Shown: in pieces, positions 22,516-36,909 of the stretch | How the letters are laid out: each line of letters opens with the position of its first letter | How positions within the stretch are numbered: the stretch's first letter is position 1 | From: Astropecten irregularis | Taxonomy: Eukaryota > Echinodermata > Asteroidea > Paxillosida > Astropectinidae | DNA length: 64,000 bases | Assembly: GCA_963971285.1 (NCBI GenBank) | Contig: OZ020251.1 | Location: forward strand, 558,001 to 622,000 | Direction of reading: 5' to 3' | Notes under the pieces: model-generated | Told to the model about the DNA's origin: nothing | Databases searched by the model: none | Seen by the model: the letters and a program-made list of their open reading frames with translations, nothing else | Translations under genes and position numbers: made by a program

Positions 22516-25500
22516 TCAAAATAAAGAATTAGACTGCGCATGCGTGCTGCCATATATAATACACATACAGTGTAACCCCGTATTACATGATATGTAAAAC
22601 ATTACAGATTTCGCTATGCAGGCCGTCTTCAGGCTCAAAAATTCAGATATATGATCTAGACTGAAAATAAAAAGACACGTGAAATTTTGTTTTCCCTGAG
22701 TTTGACCCAGAAATGAGCAGGCAGATTTCAAAGATCGTGTTCAAAATATAGGATTGGAAAGCGCGCTGTCATATATAATACACATAAAGTGTTGAACGTC
22801 ATAACATGATTTATAAATCATTGCAGATTTCGCTACGCAGGGCCACATCTGGTTCAAAAAATTAGATATATGATCTTGACTGAAAATAAAAAGACACGTG
22901 AAATTTTGTTTTTCCTGAATTTGCCCCAGAAATTAGCAGGCAGATTTCAAAGATCGTGTTCAAAATAAAGAATTAGACTGCGCATGCGTGCTGCCATATA
23001 TAATACACATACAGTGTAACCCGGTATTACACGATATGTAAAACATTACAGATTTCGCTATGCAGGCCGTCTTCAGGCTCAAAAACTCAGATATATGATC
23101 TAGACTGAAAATAAAAAGACACGTGAAATTTTGTTTTCCCTGAGTTTGACCCAGAAATGAGCAGGCAGATTTCAAAGATCGTGTTCAAAATATAGGATTG
23201 GAAAGCGCGCTGTCATATATAATACACATAAAGTGTTGAACGTCATAACAAGATTTATAAATCATTGCAGATTTCGCTACGCAGGGCCACTTCTGGTTCA
23301 AAAAATTAGATATATGATCTTGACTGAAAATAAAAAGACACGTGTAATTTTGCTTTTCCTGAATTTGCCCCAGAAATGAGCAGGCAGATTTCAAAGATCG
23401 TGTTCAAAATAAAGAATTAGACTGCGTGCTGTCATATATAATACAAATACAATGTAGAACGTCATAACATGATATATAAATCATTGCAGATTTCGCTATG
23501 CAGGGCGACTTCAGATTCAAAAATTCAGATATATGATCTACACTGAAAATAAAAACACACGTGTAATTTTTGTTTTTCTTGAATTTGCCTCAGAAATGAG
23601 CAGGCAGATTTCAAAGATCGTGTTCAAAATAAAGAATTGGACTGCGCATGCGTGCTGCCATATATAATACACATACAGTGTAACCCGGTATTACATGATA
23701 TGTAAAACATTACAGATTTCGCTATGCAGGCCGTCTTCAGGCTGAAAAATTCAGATATATGATCTAGACTGAAAATAAAAAGACACGTGGAATTTTGTTT
23801 TCCCTGAGTTTGACCCAGAAATGAGCAGGCAGATTGCAAAGATCGTGTTCAAAATATAGGATTGGAAAGCGCGCTGTCATATATAATACACATAAAGTGT
23901 TGAACGTCATAACATGATTTATAAATCATTGCAGATTTCGCTATGCAGGGCGACTTCAGATTCAAAAATTCAGATATATGATCTACACTGAAAATAAAAA
24001 TACACGTGTAATTTAGTTTTTCCTGAATTTGCCCCAGAAATGAGCAGGCAGATTTCAAAGATCGTGTTCAAAATAAAGAATTAGACTGCGCATGCGTGCT
24101 GCCATATATAATACACATACAGTGTAACCCCGTATTACATGATATGTAAAACATTACAGATTTCGCTATGCAGGCCGTCTTCAGGCTCAAAAATTCAGAT
24201 ATATGATCTAGACTGAAAATAAAAAGACACGTGAAATTTTGTTTTCCCTGAGTTTGACCCAGAAATGAGCAGGCAGATTTCAAAGATCGTGTTCAAAATA
24301 TAGGATTGGAAAGCGCGCTGTCATATATAATACACATAAAGTGTTGAACGTCATAACATGATTTATAAATCATTGCAGATTTCGCTACGCAGGGCCACAT
24401 CTGGTTCAAAAAATTAGATATATGATCTTGACTGAAAATAAAAAGACACGTGAAATTTTGTTTTTCCTGAATTTGCCCCAGAAATTAGCAGGCAGATTTC
24501 AAAGATCGTGTTCAAAATAAAGAATTAGACTGCGCATGCGTGCTGCCATATATAATACACAAACAGTGTAACCCGGTATTACACGATATGTAAAACATTA
24601 CAGATTTCGCTATGCAGGCCGTCTTCAGGCTCAAAAACTCAGATATATGATCTAGACTGAAAATAAAAAGACACGTGAAATTTTGTTTTCCCTGGGTTTG
24701 ACCCAGAAATGAGCAGGCAGATTTCAAAGATCGTGTTCAAAATATAGGATTGGAAAGCGCGCTGTCATTTATAATACACATAAAGTGTTGAACGTCATAA
24801 CATGATTTATAAATCATTGCAGATTTCGCTATGCAGGGCGACTTCGGGTTCAAAAATTCAGATATATGATCTTGACTGAAAATAAAAAGACACGTGAAAT
24901 TTTGTTTTTCCTGAATTTGCACCAGAAATGAGCAGGCAGATTTCAAAGATCGTGTTCAAAATAAAGAATTAGACTGCGTGCTGTCATATATAATACACAT
25001 ACAGTGTAGAACGTCATAACATGATATACAAATCATTGCAGATTTCGCTATGCAGGGCGACTTCAGATTCAAAAAATTCAGATATATGATCTACACTGAA
25101 AATAAAAATACACGTGTAATTTAGTTTTTCCTGAATTTGCCCCAGAAATGAGCAGGCAGATTTCAAAGATCGTGTTCAAAATAAAGAATTAGACTGCGCA
25201 TGCGTGCTGCCATATATAATACACATACAGTGTAACCCCGTATTACATGATATGTAAAACATTACAGATTTCGCTATGCAGGCCGTCTTCAGGCTCAAAA
25301 ATTCAGATATATGATCTAGACTGAAAATAAAAAGACACGTGAAATTTTGTTTTCCCTGAGTTTGACCCAGAAATGAGCAGGCAGATGTCAAAGATCGTGT
25401 TCAAAATATAGGATTGGAAAGCGCGCTGTCATATATAATACACATAAAGTGTTGAACGTCATAACAAGATTTATAAATCATTGCAGATTTCGCTACGCAG

Positions 25501-26507
25501 GGCCACTTCTGGTTCAAAAAATTAGATATATGATCTTGACTGAAAATAAAAATACACGTGAAATTTTGTTTTTCCTGAATTTGCCCCAAAAATGAGCAGG
25601 CAGATTTAAAAGATCGTGTTCAAAATAAAGAATTAGACTGCGTGCTGTCAAATATAATACACATACAGAGTAGAACGTCATAACATGATATATAAATCAT
25701 TGCAGATTTCGATATGCAGGGCGACTTCAGATTAAAAAATTCAGATATATGATCCACACTGAAAATAAAAATACACGTGTAATTTTGTTTTTCCTGAATT
25801 TGCCCCAAAAATGAGCAGGCAGATTTCAAAGATCGTGTTCAAAATAAAGAATAAGACTGCGCATGCGTGCTGCCATATATAATACACATACAGTGTAACC
25901 CGGTATTACATGATATGTAAAACATTACAGATTTCGCTATGCAGGCCGTCTTCAGGCTCAAAAATTCAGATATATGATCTAGACTGAAAATAAAAAGACA
26001 CGTGGAATTTTGTTTTCCCTGAGTTTGACCCAGAAATGAGCAGGCAGATTGCAAAGATCGTGTTCAAAATATAGGATTGGAAAGCGCGCTGTCATATATA
26101 ATACACATAAAGTGTTGAACGTCATAACATGATTTATAAATCATTGCAGATTTCGCTATGCAGGGCCACTTCGGGTTCAAAAATTCAGATATATGATCTT
26201 GACTGAAAATAAAAAGACACGTGAAATTTTGTTTTTCCTGAATTTGCCCCAGAAATGAGCAGGCAGATTTCAAAGATCGTGTTCAAAATAAAGAATTAGA
26301 CTGCGCATGCGTGCTGCCATATATAATACACATACAGTGTAACCCGGTATTACACGATATGTAAAACATTACAGATTTCGCTATGCAGGCCGTCTTCAGG
26401 CTCAAAAACTCAGATATATGATCTAGACTGAAAATAAAAAGACACGTGAAATTTTGTTTTCCCTGGGTTTGACCCAGAAATGAGCAGGCAGATTTCAAAG
26501 ATCGTGT
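22516..26507. repeat. Satellite array with a partial 1,552-bp repeat; part of a long-range duplicated block
   Basis: Units at 22516, 22741 and 22960 recur at 24068, 24293 and 24512 (offset 1,552 bp, seven monomers). The unit order through this block, including rare variants such as the CTACGCAGGGCCAC type with a one-base shift (AAAAAATTAG), recurs about 24.6 kb further right. Confidence 0.88.
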
Positions 26508-28721
26508 TCAAAATATAGGATTGGAAAGCGCGCTGTCATATATAATACACATAAAGTGTTGAACGTCATAACATGATTTATAAATCATTGCAGATTTCGC
26601 TATGCAGGGCCACTTCGGGTTCAAAAATTCAGATATATGATCTTGACTGAAAATAAAAAGACACGTGAAATTTTGTTTTTCCCGAATTTGCCCCAGAAAT
26701 GAGCAGGCAGATTTCAAAGTTCGTGTTCAAAATAAAGAATTACACTGCGCATGCGTGCTGCCATATATAATACACATACAGTGTAACCCGGTATTACACG
26801 ATATGTAAAACATTACAGATTTCGCTATGCAGGCCGTCTTCAGGCTCAAAAACTCAGATATATGATCTAGACTGAAAATAAAAAGACACGTGAAATTTTG
26901 TTTTCCCTGGGTTTGACCCAGAAATGAGCAGGCAGATTTCAAAGATCGTGTTCAAAATATAGGATTGGAAAGCGCGCTGTCATTTATAATACACATAAAG
27001 TGTTGAACGTCATAACAAGATTTATAAATCATTGCAGATTTCGCTATGCAGGGCGACTTCGGGTTCAAAAATTCAGATATATGATCTTGACTGAAAATAA
27101 AAAGACACGTGAAATTTTGTTTTTCCTGAATTTGCACCAGAAATGAGCAGGCAGATTTCAAAGATCGTGTTCAAAATAAAGAATTAGACTGCGTGCTGTC
27201 ATATATAATACACATAGAGTGTAGAACGTCATAACATGATATACAAATCATTGCAGATTTCGCTATGCAGGGCGACTTCAGATTCAAAAATTCAGATATA
27301 TGATCTACACTGAAAATAAAAATACACGTGTAATTTAGTTTTTCCTGAATTTGCCCCAGAAATGAGCAGGCAGATTTCAAAGATCGTGTTCAAAATAAAG
27401 AATTAGACTGCGCATGCGTGCTGCCATATATAATACACATAGAGTGTAACCCCGTATTACATGATATGTAAAACATTACAGATTTCGCTATGCAGGCCGT
27501 CTTCAGGCTCAAAAATTCAGATATATGATCTAGACTGAAAATAAAAAGACACGTGAAATTTTGTTTTCCCTGAGTTTGACCCAGAAATGAGCAGGCAGAT
27601 TTCAAAGATCGTGTTCAAAATATAGGATTGGAAAGCGCGCTGTCATATATAATACACATAAAGTGTTGAACGTCATAACATGATTTATAAATCATTGCAG
27701 ATTTCGCTATGCAGGGCCACTTCGGGTTCAAAAATTCAGATATATGATCTTGACTGAAAATAAAAAGACACGTGAAATTTTGTTTTTCCCGAATTTGCCC
27801 CAGAAATGAGCAGGCAGATTTCAAAGTTCGTGTTCAAAATAAAGAATTACACTGCGCATGCGTGCTGCCATATATAATACACATACAGTGTAACCCGGTA
27901 TTACACGATATGTAAAACATTACAGATTTCGCTATGCAGGCCGTCTTCAGGCTCAAAAACTCAGATATATGATCTAGACTGAAAATAAAAAGACACGTGA
28001 AATTTTGTTTTCCCTGGGTTTGACCCAGAAATGAGCAGGCAGATTTCAAAGATCGTGTTCAAAATATAGGATTGGAAAGCGCGCTGTCATTTATAATACA
28101 CATAAAGTGTTGAACGTCATAACAAGATTTATAAATCATTGCAGATTTCGCTATGCAGGGCGACTTCGGGTTCAAAAATTCAGATATATGATCTTGACTG
28201 AAAATAAAAAGACACGTGAAATTTTGTTTTTCCTGAATTTGCACCAGAAATGAGCAGGCAGATTTCAAAGATCGTGTTCAAAATAAAGAATTAGACTGCG
28301 TGCTGTCATATATAATACACATACAGTGTAGAACGTCATAACATGATATACAAATCATTGCAGATTTCGCTATGCAGGGCGACTTCAGATTCAAAAATTC
28401 AGATATATGATCTACACTGAAAATAAAAATACACGTGTAATTTAGTTTTTCCTGAATTTGCCCCAGAAATGAGCAGGCAGATTTCAAAGATCGTGTTCAA
28501 AATAAAGAATTAGACTGCGCATGCGTGCTGCCATATATAATACACATAGAGTGTAACCCCGTATTACATGATATGTAAAACATTACAGATTTCGCTATGC
28601 AGGCCGTCTTCAGGCTCAAAAATTCAGATATATGATCTAGACTGAAAATAAAAAGACACGTGAAATTTTGTTTTCCCTGAGTTTGACCCAGAAATGAGCA
28701 GGCGGATTTCAAAGATCGTGT
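26508..28721. repeat. Satellite higher-order repeat, 1,107 bp x 2
   Basis: Five-monomer blocks (219+225+219+219+225) start at 26508 and 27615. Diagnostic variants recur at exactly 1,107 bp: TTTTTCCCGAATTTG, AAAGTTCGTGTTC, GAATTACACTGCG and CATTTATAATAC. The two copies are almost identical. Confidence 0.92.
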
Positions 28722-31700
28722 TCAAAATATAGGATTGGAAAGCGCGCTGTCATATATAATACACATAAAGTGTTGAACGTCATAACAAGATGTATAAATC
28801 ATTGCAGATTTCGCTACGCAGGGCAGCTTCTGGTTCAAAAAATTAGATATATGATCTTGACTGAAAATAAAAATACACGTGAAATTTTGTTTTTCCTGAA
28901 TTTGCCCCAGAAATGAGCAGGCAGATTTAAAAGATCGTGTTCAAAATAAAGAATTAGACTGCGTGCTGTCAAATATAATACACATACAGAGTAGAACGTC
29001 ATAACATGATATATAAATCATTGCAGATTTCGATATGCAGGGCGACTTCAGATTCAAAAATCCAGTTATATGATCCACACTGAAAATAAAAATACACGTG
29101 TAATTTTGTTTTTCCTGAATTTGCCCCAAAAATGAGCAGGCAGATTTCAAAGATCGTGTTCAAAATAAAGAATAAGACTGCGCATGCGTGCTGCCATATA
29201 TAATACACATACAGTGTAACCCGGTATTACACGATATGTAAAACATTACAGATTTCGCTATGCAGGCCGTCTTCAGGCTCAAAAATTCAGATATATGATC
29301 TAGACTGAAAATAAAAAGACACGTGGAATTTTGTTTTCCCTGAGTTTGACCCAGAAATGAGCAGGCAGATTGCAAAGATCGTGTTCAAAATATAGGATTG
29401 GAAAGCGCGCTGTCATATATAATACACATAAAGTGTTGAACGTCATAACATGATTTATAAATCATTGCAGATTTCGCTATGCAGGGCCACTTCGGGTTCA
29501 AAAATTCAGATATATGATCTTGACTGAAAATAAAAAGACACGTGAAATTTTGTTTTTCCTGAATTTGCCCCAGAAATGAGCAGGCAGATTTCAAAGATCG
29601 TGTTCAAAATAAAGAATTAGACTGCGCATGCGTGCTGCCATATATAATACACATACAGTGTAACCCGGTATTACACGATATGTAAAACATTACAGATTTC
29701 GCTATGCAGGCCGTCTTCAGGCTCAAAAACTCAGATATATGATCTAGACTGAAAATAAAAAGACACGTGAAATTTTGTTTTCCCTGGGTTTGACCCAGAA
29801 ATGAGCAGGCAGATTTCAAAGATCGTGTTCAAAATATAGGATTGGAAAGCGCGCTGTCATATATAATACACATAAAGTGTTGAACGTCATAACATGATTT
29901 ATAAATCATTGCAGATTTCGCTATGCAGGGCCACTTCGGGTTCAAAAATTCAGATATATGATCTTGACTGAAAATAAAAAGACACGTGAAATTTTGTTTT
30001 TCCCGAATTTGCCCCAGAAATGAGCAGGCAGATTTCAAAGTTCGTGTTCAAAATAAAGAATTACACTGCGCATGCGTGCTGCCATATATAATACACATAC
30101 AGTGTAACCCGGTATTACACGATATGTAAAACATTACAGATTTCGCTATGCAGGCCGTCTTCAGGCTCAAAAACTCAGATATATGATCTAGACTGAAAAT
30201 AAAAAGACACGTGAAATTTTGTTTTCCCTGGGTTTGACCCAGAAATGAGCAGGCAGATTTCAAAGATCGTGTTCAAAATATAGCATTGGAAAGCGCGCTG
30301 TCATTTATAATACACATAAAGTGTTGAACGTCATAACAAGATTTATAAATCATTGCAGATTTCGCTATGCAGGGCGACTTCGGGTTCAAAAATTCAGATA
30401 TATGATCTTGACTGAAAATAAACAGACACGTGAAATTTTGTTTTTCCTGAATTTGCACCAGAAATGAGCAGGCAGATTTCAAAGATCGTGTTCAAAATAA
30501 AGAATTAGACTGCGTGCTGTCATATATAATACACATACAGTGTAGAACGTCATAACATGATATACAAATCATTGCAGATTTCGCTATGCAGGGCGACTTC
30601 AGATTCAAAAATTCAGATATATGATCTACACTGAAAATAAAAATACACGTGTAATTTAGTTTTTCCTGAATTTGCCCCAGAAATGAGCAGGCAGATTTCA
30701 AAGATCGTGTTCAAAATAAAGAATTAGACTGCGCATGCGTGCTGCCATATATAATACACATAGAGTGTAACCCCGTATTACATGATATGTAAAACATTAC
30801 AGATTTCGCTATGCAGGCCGTCTTCAGGCTCAAAAATTCAGATATATGATCTAGACTGAAAATAAAAAGACACGTGAAATTTTGTTTTCCCTGAGTTTGA
30901 CCCAGAAATGAGCAGGCAGATTTCAAAGATCGTGTTCAAAATATAGGATTGGAAAGCGCGCTGTCATATATAATACACATAAAGTGTTGAACGTCATAAC
31001 ATGATTTATAAATCATTGCAGATTTCGCTATGCAGGGCCACTTCGGGTTCAAAAATTCAGATATATGATCTTGACTGAAAATAAAAAGACACGTGAAATT
31101 TTGTTTTTCCCGAATTTGCCCCAGAAATGAGCAGGCAGATTTCAAAGTTCGTGTTCAAAATAAAGAATTACACTGCGCATGCGTGCTGCCATATATAATA
31201 CACATACAGTGTAACCCGGTATTACACGATATGTAAAACATTACAGATTTCGCTATGCAGGCCGTCTTCAGGCTCAAAAACTCAGATATATGATCTAGAC
31301 TGAAAATAAAAAGACACGTGAAATTTTGTTTTCCCTGGGTTTGACCCAGAAATGAGCAGGCAGATTTCAAAGATCGTGTTCAAAATATAGGATTGGAAAG
31401 CGCGCTGTCATTTATAATACACATAAAGTGTTGAACGTCATAACAAGATTTATAAATCATTGCAGATTTCGCTATGCAGGGCGACTTCGGGTTCAAAAAT
31501 TCAGATATATGATCTTGACTGAAAATAAAAAGACACGTGAAATTTTGTTTTTCCTGAATTTGCACCAGAAATGAGCAGGCAGATTTCAAAGATCGTGTTC
31601 AAAATAAAGAATTAGACTGCGTGCTGTCATATATAATACACATAGAGTGTAGAACGTCATAACATGATATACAAATCATTGCAGATTTCGCTATGCAGGG

Positions 31701-34256
31701 CGACTTCAGATTCAAAAATTCAGATATATGATCTACACTGAAAATAAAAATACACGTGTAATTTAGTTTTTCCTGAATTTGCCCCAGAAATGAGCAGGCA
31801 GATTTCAAAGATCGTGTTCAAAATAAAGAATTAGACTGCGCATGCGTGCTGCCATATATAATACACATAGAGTGTAACCCCGTATTACATGATATGTAAA
31901 ACATTACAGATTTCGCTATGCAGGCCGTCTTCAGGCTCAAAAATTCAGATATATGATCTAGACTGAAAATAAAAAGACACGTGAAATTTTGTTTTCCCTG
32001 AGTTTGACCCAGAAATGAGCAGGCAGATTTCAAAGATCGTGTTCAAAATATAGGATTGGAAAGCGCGCTGTCATATATAATACACATAAAGTGTTGAACG
32101 TCATAACATGATTTATAAATCATTGCAGATTTCGCTATGCAGGGCCACTTCGGGTTCAAAAATTCAGATATATGATCTTGACTGAAAATAAAAAGACACG
32201 TGAAATTTTGTTTTTCCCGAATTTGCCCCAGAAATGAGCAGGCAGATTTCAAAGTTCGTGTTCAAAATAAAGAATTACACTGCGCATGCGTGCTGCCATA
32301 TATAATACACATACAGTGTAACCCGGTATTACACGATATGTAAAACATTACAGATTTCGCTATGCAGGCCGTCTTCAGGCTCAAAAACTCAGATATATGA
32401 TCTAGACTGAAAATAAAAAGACACGTGAAATTTTGTTTTCCCTGGGTTTGACCCAGAAATGAGCAGGCAGATTTCAAAGATCGTGTTCAAAATATAGGAT
32501 TGGAAAGCGCGCTGTCATTTATAATACACATAAAGTGTTGAACGTCATAACAAGATTTATAAATCATTGCAGATTTCGCTATGCAGGGCGACTTCGGGTT
32601 CAAAAATTCAGATATATGATCTTGACTGAAAATAAAAAGACACGTGAAATTTTGTTTTTCCTGAATTTGCACCAGAAATGAGCAGGCAGATTTCAAAGAT
32701 CGTGTTCAAAATAAAGAATTAGACTGCGTGCTGTCATATATAATACACATAGAGTGTAGAACGTCATAACATGATATACAAATCATTGCAGATTTCGCTA
32801 TGCAGGGCGACTTCAGATTCAAAAATTCAGATATATGATCTACACTGAAAATAAAAATACACGTGTAATTTAGTTTTTCCTGAATTTGCCCCAGAAATGA
32901 GCAGGCAGATTTCAAAGATCGTGTTCAAAATAAAGAATTAGACTGCGCATGCGTGCTGCCATATATAATACACATAGAGTGTAACCCCGTATTACATGAT
33001 ATGTAAAACATTACAGATTTCGCTATGCAGGCCGTCTTCAGGCTCAAAAATTCAGATATATGATCTAGACTGAAAATAAAAAGACACGTGAAATTTTGTT
33101 TTCCCTGAGTTTGACCCAGAAATGAGCAGGCGGATTTCAAAGATCGTGTTCAAAATATAGGATTGGAAAGCGCGCTGTCATATATAATACACATAAAGTG
33201 TTGAACGTCATAACAAGATTTATAAATCATTGCAGATTTCGCTACGCAGGGCAGCTTCTGGTTCAAAAAATTAGATATATGATCTTGACTGAAAATAAAA
33301 ATACACGTGAAATTTTGTTTTTCCTGAATTTGCCCCAGAAATGAGCAGGCAGATTTAAAAGATCGTGTTCAAAATAAAGAATTAGACTGCGTGCTGTCAA
33401 ATATAATACACATACAGAGTAGAACGTCATAACATGATATATAAATCATTGCAGATTTCGATATGCAGGGCGACTTCAGATTCAAAAATCCAGTTATATG
33501 ATCCACACTGAAAATAAAAATACACGTGTAATTTTGTTTTTCCTGAATTTGCCCCAAAAATGAGCAGGCAGATTTCAAAGATCGTGTTCAAAATAAAGAA
33601 TAAGACTGCGCATGCGTGCTGCCATATATAATACACATACAGTGTAACCCGGTATTACATGATATGTAAAACATTACAGATTTCGCTATGCAGGCCGTCT
33701 TCAGGCTCAAAAATTCAGATATATGATCTAGACTGAAAATAAAAAGACACGTGGAATTTTGTTTTCCCTGAGTTTGACCCAGAAATGAGCAGGCAGATTG
33801 CAAAGATCGTGTTCAAAATATAGGATTGGAAAGCGCGCTGTCATATATAATACACATAAAGTGTTGAACGTCATAACATGATTTATAAATCATTGCAGAT
33901 TTCGCTATGCAGGGCCACTTCGGGTTCAAAAATTCAGATATATGATCTTGACTGAAAATAAAAAGACACGTGAAATTTTGTTTTTCCTGAATTTGCCCCA
34001 GAAATGAGCAGGCAGATTTCAAAGATCGTGTTCAAAATAAAGAATTAGACTGCGCATGCGTGCTGCCATATATAATACACATACAGTGTAACCCGGTATT
34101 ACACGATATGTAAAACATTACAGATTTCGCTATGCAGGCCGTCTTCAGGCTCAAAAACTCAGATATATGATCTAGACTGAAAATAAAAAGACACGTGAAA
34201 TTTTGTTTTCCCTGGGTTTGACCCAGAAATGAGCAGGCAGATTTCAAAGATCGTGT
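28722..34256. repeat. Satellite: 1,107-bp repeats x 3 between two copies of a variant 1,107-bp block
   Basis: 28722-29828 is a five-unit variant block marked by GGGCAGCTTCTGG and by TCCAGTTATATGATCC. It recurs at 33150-34256, exactly 4,428 bp away. Between them, starting at 29829, 30936 and 32043, are three copies of the regular 1,107-bp repeat seen at 26508. This is nested amplification. Confidence 0.9.
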
Positions 34257-36909
34257 TCAAAATATAGGATTGGAAAGCGCGCTGTCATTTATAATACACA
34301 TAAAGTGTTGAACGTCATAACATGATTTATAAATCATTGCAGATTTCGCTATGCAGGGCGACTTCGGGTTCAAAAATTCAGATATATGATCTTGACTGAA
34401 AATAAAAAGACACGTGAAATTTTGTTTTTCCTGAATTTGCACCAGAAATGAGCAGGCAGATTTCAAAGATCGTGTTCAAAATAAAGAATTAGACTGCGTG
34501 CTGTCATATATAATACACATACAGTGTAGAACGTCATAACATGATATACAAATCATTGCAGATTTCGCTATGCAGGGCGACTTCAGATTCAAAAATTCAG
34601 ATATATGATCTACACTGAAAATAAAAATACACGTGTAATTTAGTTTTTCCTGAATTTGCCCCAGAAATGAGCAGGCAGATTTCAAAGATCGTGTTCAAAA
34701 TAAAGAATTAGACTGCGCATGCGTGCTGCAATATATAATACACATACAGTGTAACCCCGTATTACATGATATGTAAAACATTACAGATTTCGCTATGCAG
34801 GCCGTCTTCAGGCTCAAAAATTCAGATATATGATCTAGACTGAAAATAAAAAGACACGTGAAATTTTGTTTTCCCTGAGTTTGACCCAGAAATGAGCAGG
34901 CAGATTTCAAAGATCGTGTTCAAAATATAGGATTGGAAAGCGCGCTGTCATATATAATACACATAAAGTGTTGAACGTCATAACATGATTTATAAATCAT
35001 TGCAGATTTCGCTACGCAGGGCCACATCTGGTTCAAAAAATTAGATATATGATCTTGACTGAAAATAAAAAGACACGTGAAATTTTGTTTTTCCTGAATT
35101 TGCCCCAGAAATTAGCAGGCAGATTTCAAAGATCGTGTTCAAAATAAAGAATTAGACTGCGCATGCGTGCTGCCATATATAATACACATACAGTGTAACC
35201 CGGTATTACACGATATGTAAAACATTACAGATTTCGCTATGCAGGCCGTCTTCAGGCTCAAAAACTCAGATATATGATATAGACTGAAAATACAAAGACA
35301 CGTGAAATTTTGTTTTCCCTGAGTTTGACCCAGAAATGAGCAGGCAGATTTCAAAGATCGTGTTCAAAATATAGGATTGGAAAGCGCGCTGTCATTTATA
35401 ATACACATAAAGTGTTGAACGTCATAACATGATTTATAAATCATTGCAGATTTCGCTATGCAGGGCGACTTCGGGTTCAAAAATTCAGATATATGATCTT
35501 GACTGAAAATAAAAAGACACGTGAAATTTTGTTTTTCCTGAATTTGCACCAGAAATGAGCAGGCAGATTTTTAAAGATCGTGTTTAAAATAAAGAATTAG
35601 ACTGCGTGCTGTCATATATAATACACATACAGTGTAGAACGTCATAACATGATATATAAATCATTGCAGATTTCGCTATGCAGGGCGACTTCAGATTCAA
35701 AAATTCAGATATATGATCTACACTGAAAATAAAAATACACGTGTAATTTAGTTTTTCCTGAATTTGCCCCAGAAATGAGCAGGCAGATTTCAAAGATCGT
35801 GTTCAAAATAAAGAATTAGACTGCGCATGCGTGCTGCCATATATAATACACATACAGTGTAACCCCGTATTACATGATATGTAAAACATTACAGATTTCG
35901 CTATGCAGGCCGTCTTCAGGCTCAAAAATTCAGATATATGATCTAGACTGGAAATAAAAAGACACGTGGAATTTTGTTTTCCCTGAGTTTGACCCAGAAA
36001 TGAGCAGGCAGATTGCAAAGATCGTGTTCAAAATATAGGATTGGAAAGCGCGCTGTCATATATAATACACATAAAGTGTTGAACGTCATAACATGATTTA
36101 TAAATCATTGCAGATTTCGCTATGCAGGGCCACTTCGGGTTCAAAAATTCAGATATATGATCTTGACTGAAAATAAAAAGACACGTGAAATTTTGTTTTT
36201 CCTGAATTTGCCCCAGAAATGAGCAGGCAGATTTCAAAGATCGTGTTCAAAATAAAGAATTAGACTGCGCATGCGTGCTGCCATATATAATACATATACA
36301 GTGTAACCCGGTATTACACGATATGTAAAACATTACAGATTTCGCTATGCAGGCCGTCTTCAGGCTCAAAAACTCAGATATATGATCTAGACTGAAAATA
36401 AAAAGACACGTGAAATTTTGTTTTCCCTGAGTTTGACCCAGAAATGAGCAGGCAGATTTCAAAGATCGTGTTCAAAATATAGGATTGGAAAGGGCGCTGT
36501 CATATATAATACACATAAAGTGTTGAACGTCATAACATGATTTATAAATCATTGCAGATTTCGCTATGCAGGGCCACTTCGGGTTCAAAAATTCAGATAT
36601 ATGATCTTGACTGAAAATAAAAATACACGTGAAATTTTGTTTTTCCTGAATTTGCCCCAGAAATGAGCAGGCAGATTTAAAAGATCGTGTTCAAAATAAA
36701 GAATTAGACTGCGTGCTGCCATATATAATACACATACAGAGTAGAACGTCATAACATGATATATAAATCATTGCAGATTTCGCTATGCAGGGCGTCTTCA
36801 GATTCAAAAATTCAGATATATGATCTACACTGAAAATAAAAATACACGTGTAATTTTGTTTTTCCTGAATTTGCCCCAGAAATGAGCAGGCAGATTTCAA
36901 AGATCGTGT
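34257..36909. repeat. Satellite array, A-B-C order without a clear higher period
   Basis: About 12 monomers, mainly in the order B-C-A. The unit at 35364-35582 has two extra bases (AGATTTTTAAAGATCG), and the A unit at 35139 has a TGATATAGACTG change. It joins the 1,107-bp and 1,774-bp domains. Confidence 0.9.

Noticed and set aside
26508-34256. Near-identical 1,107-bp blocks as a pure assembly error
   Set aside because: Copies differ by scattered single changes (for example ACAGTGTAG versus AGAGTGTAG, and a CATTGG for GATTGG near 30283), so they are not simple duplicates of one read. An error in copy number cannot be excluded without long reads.
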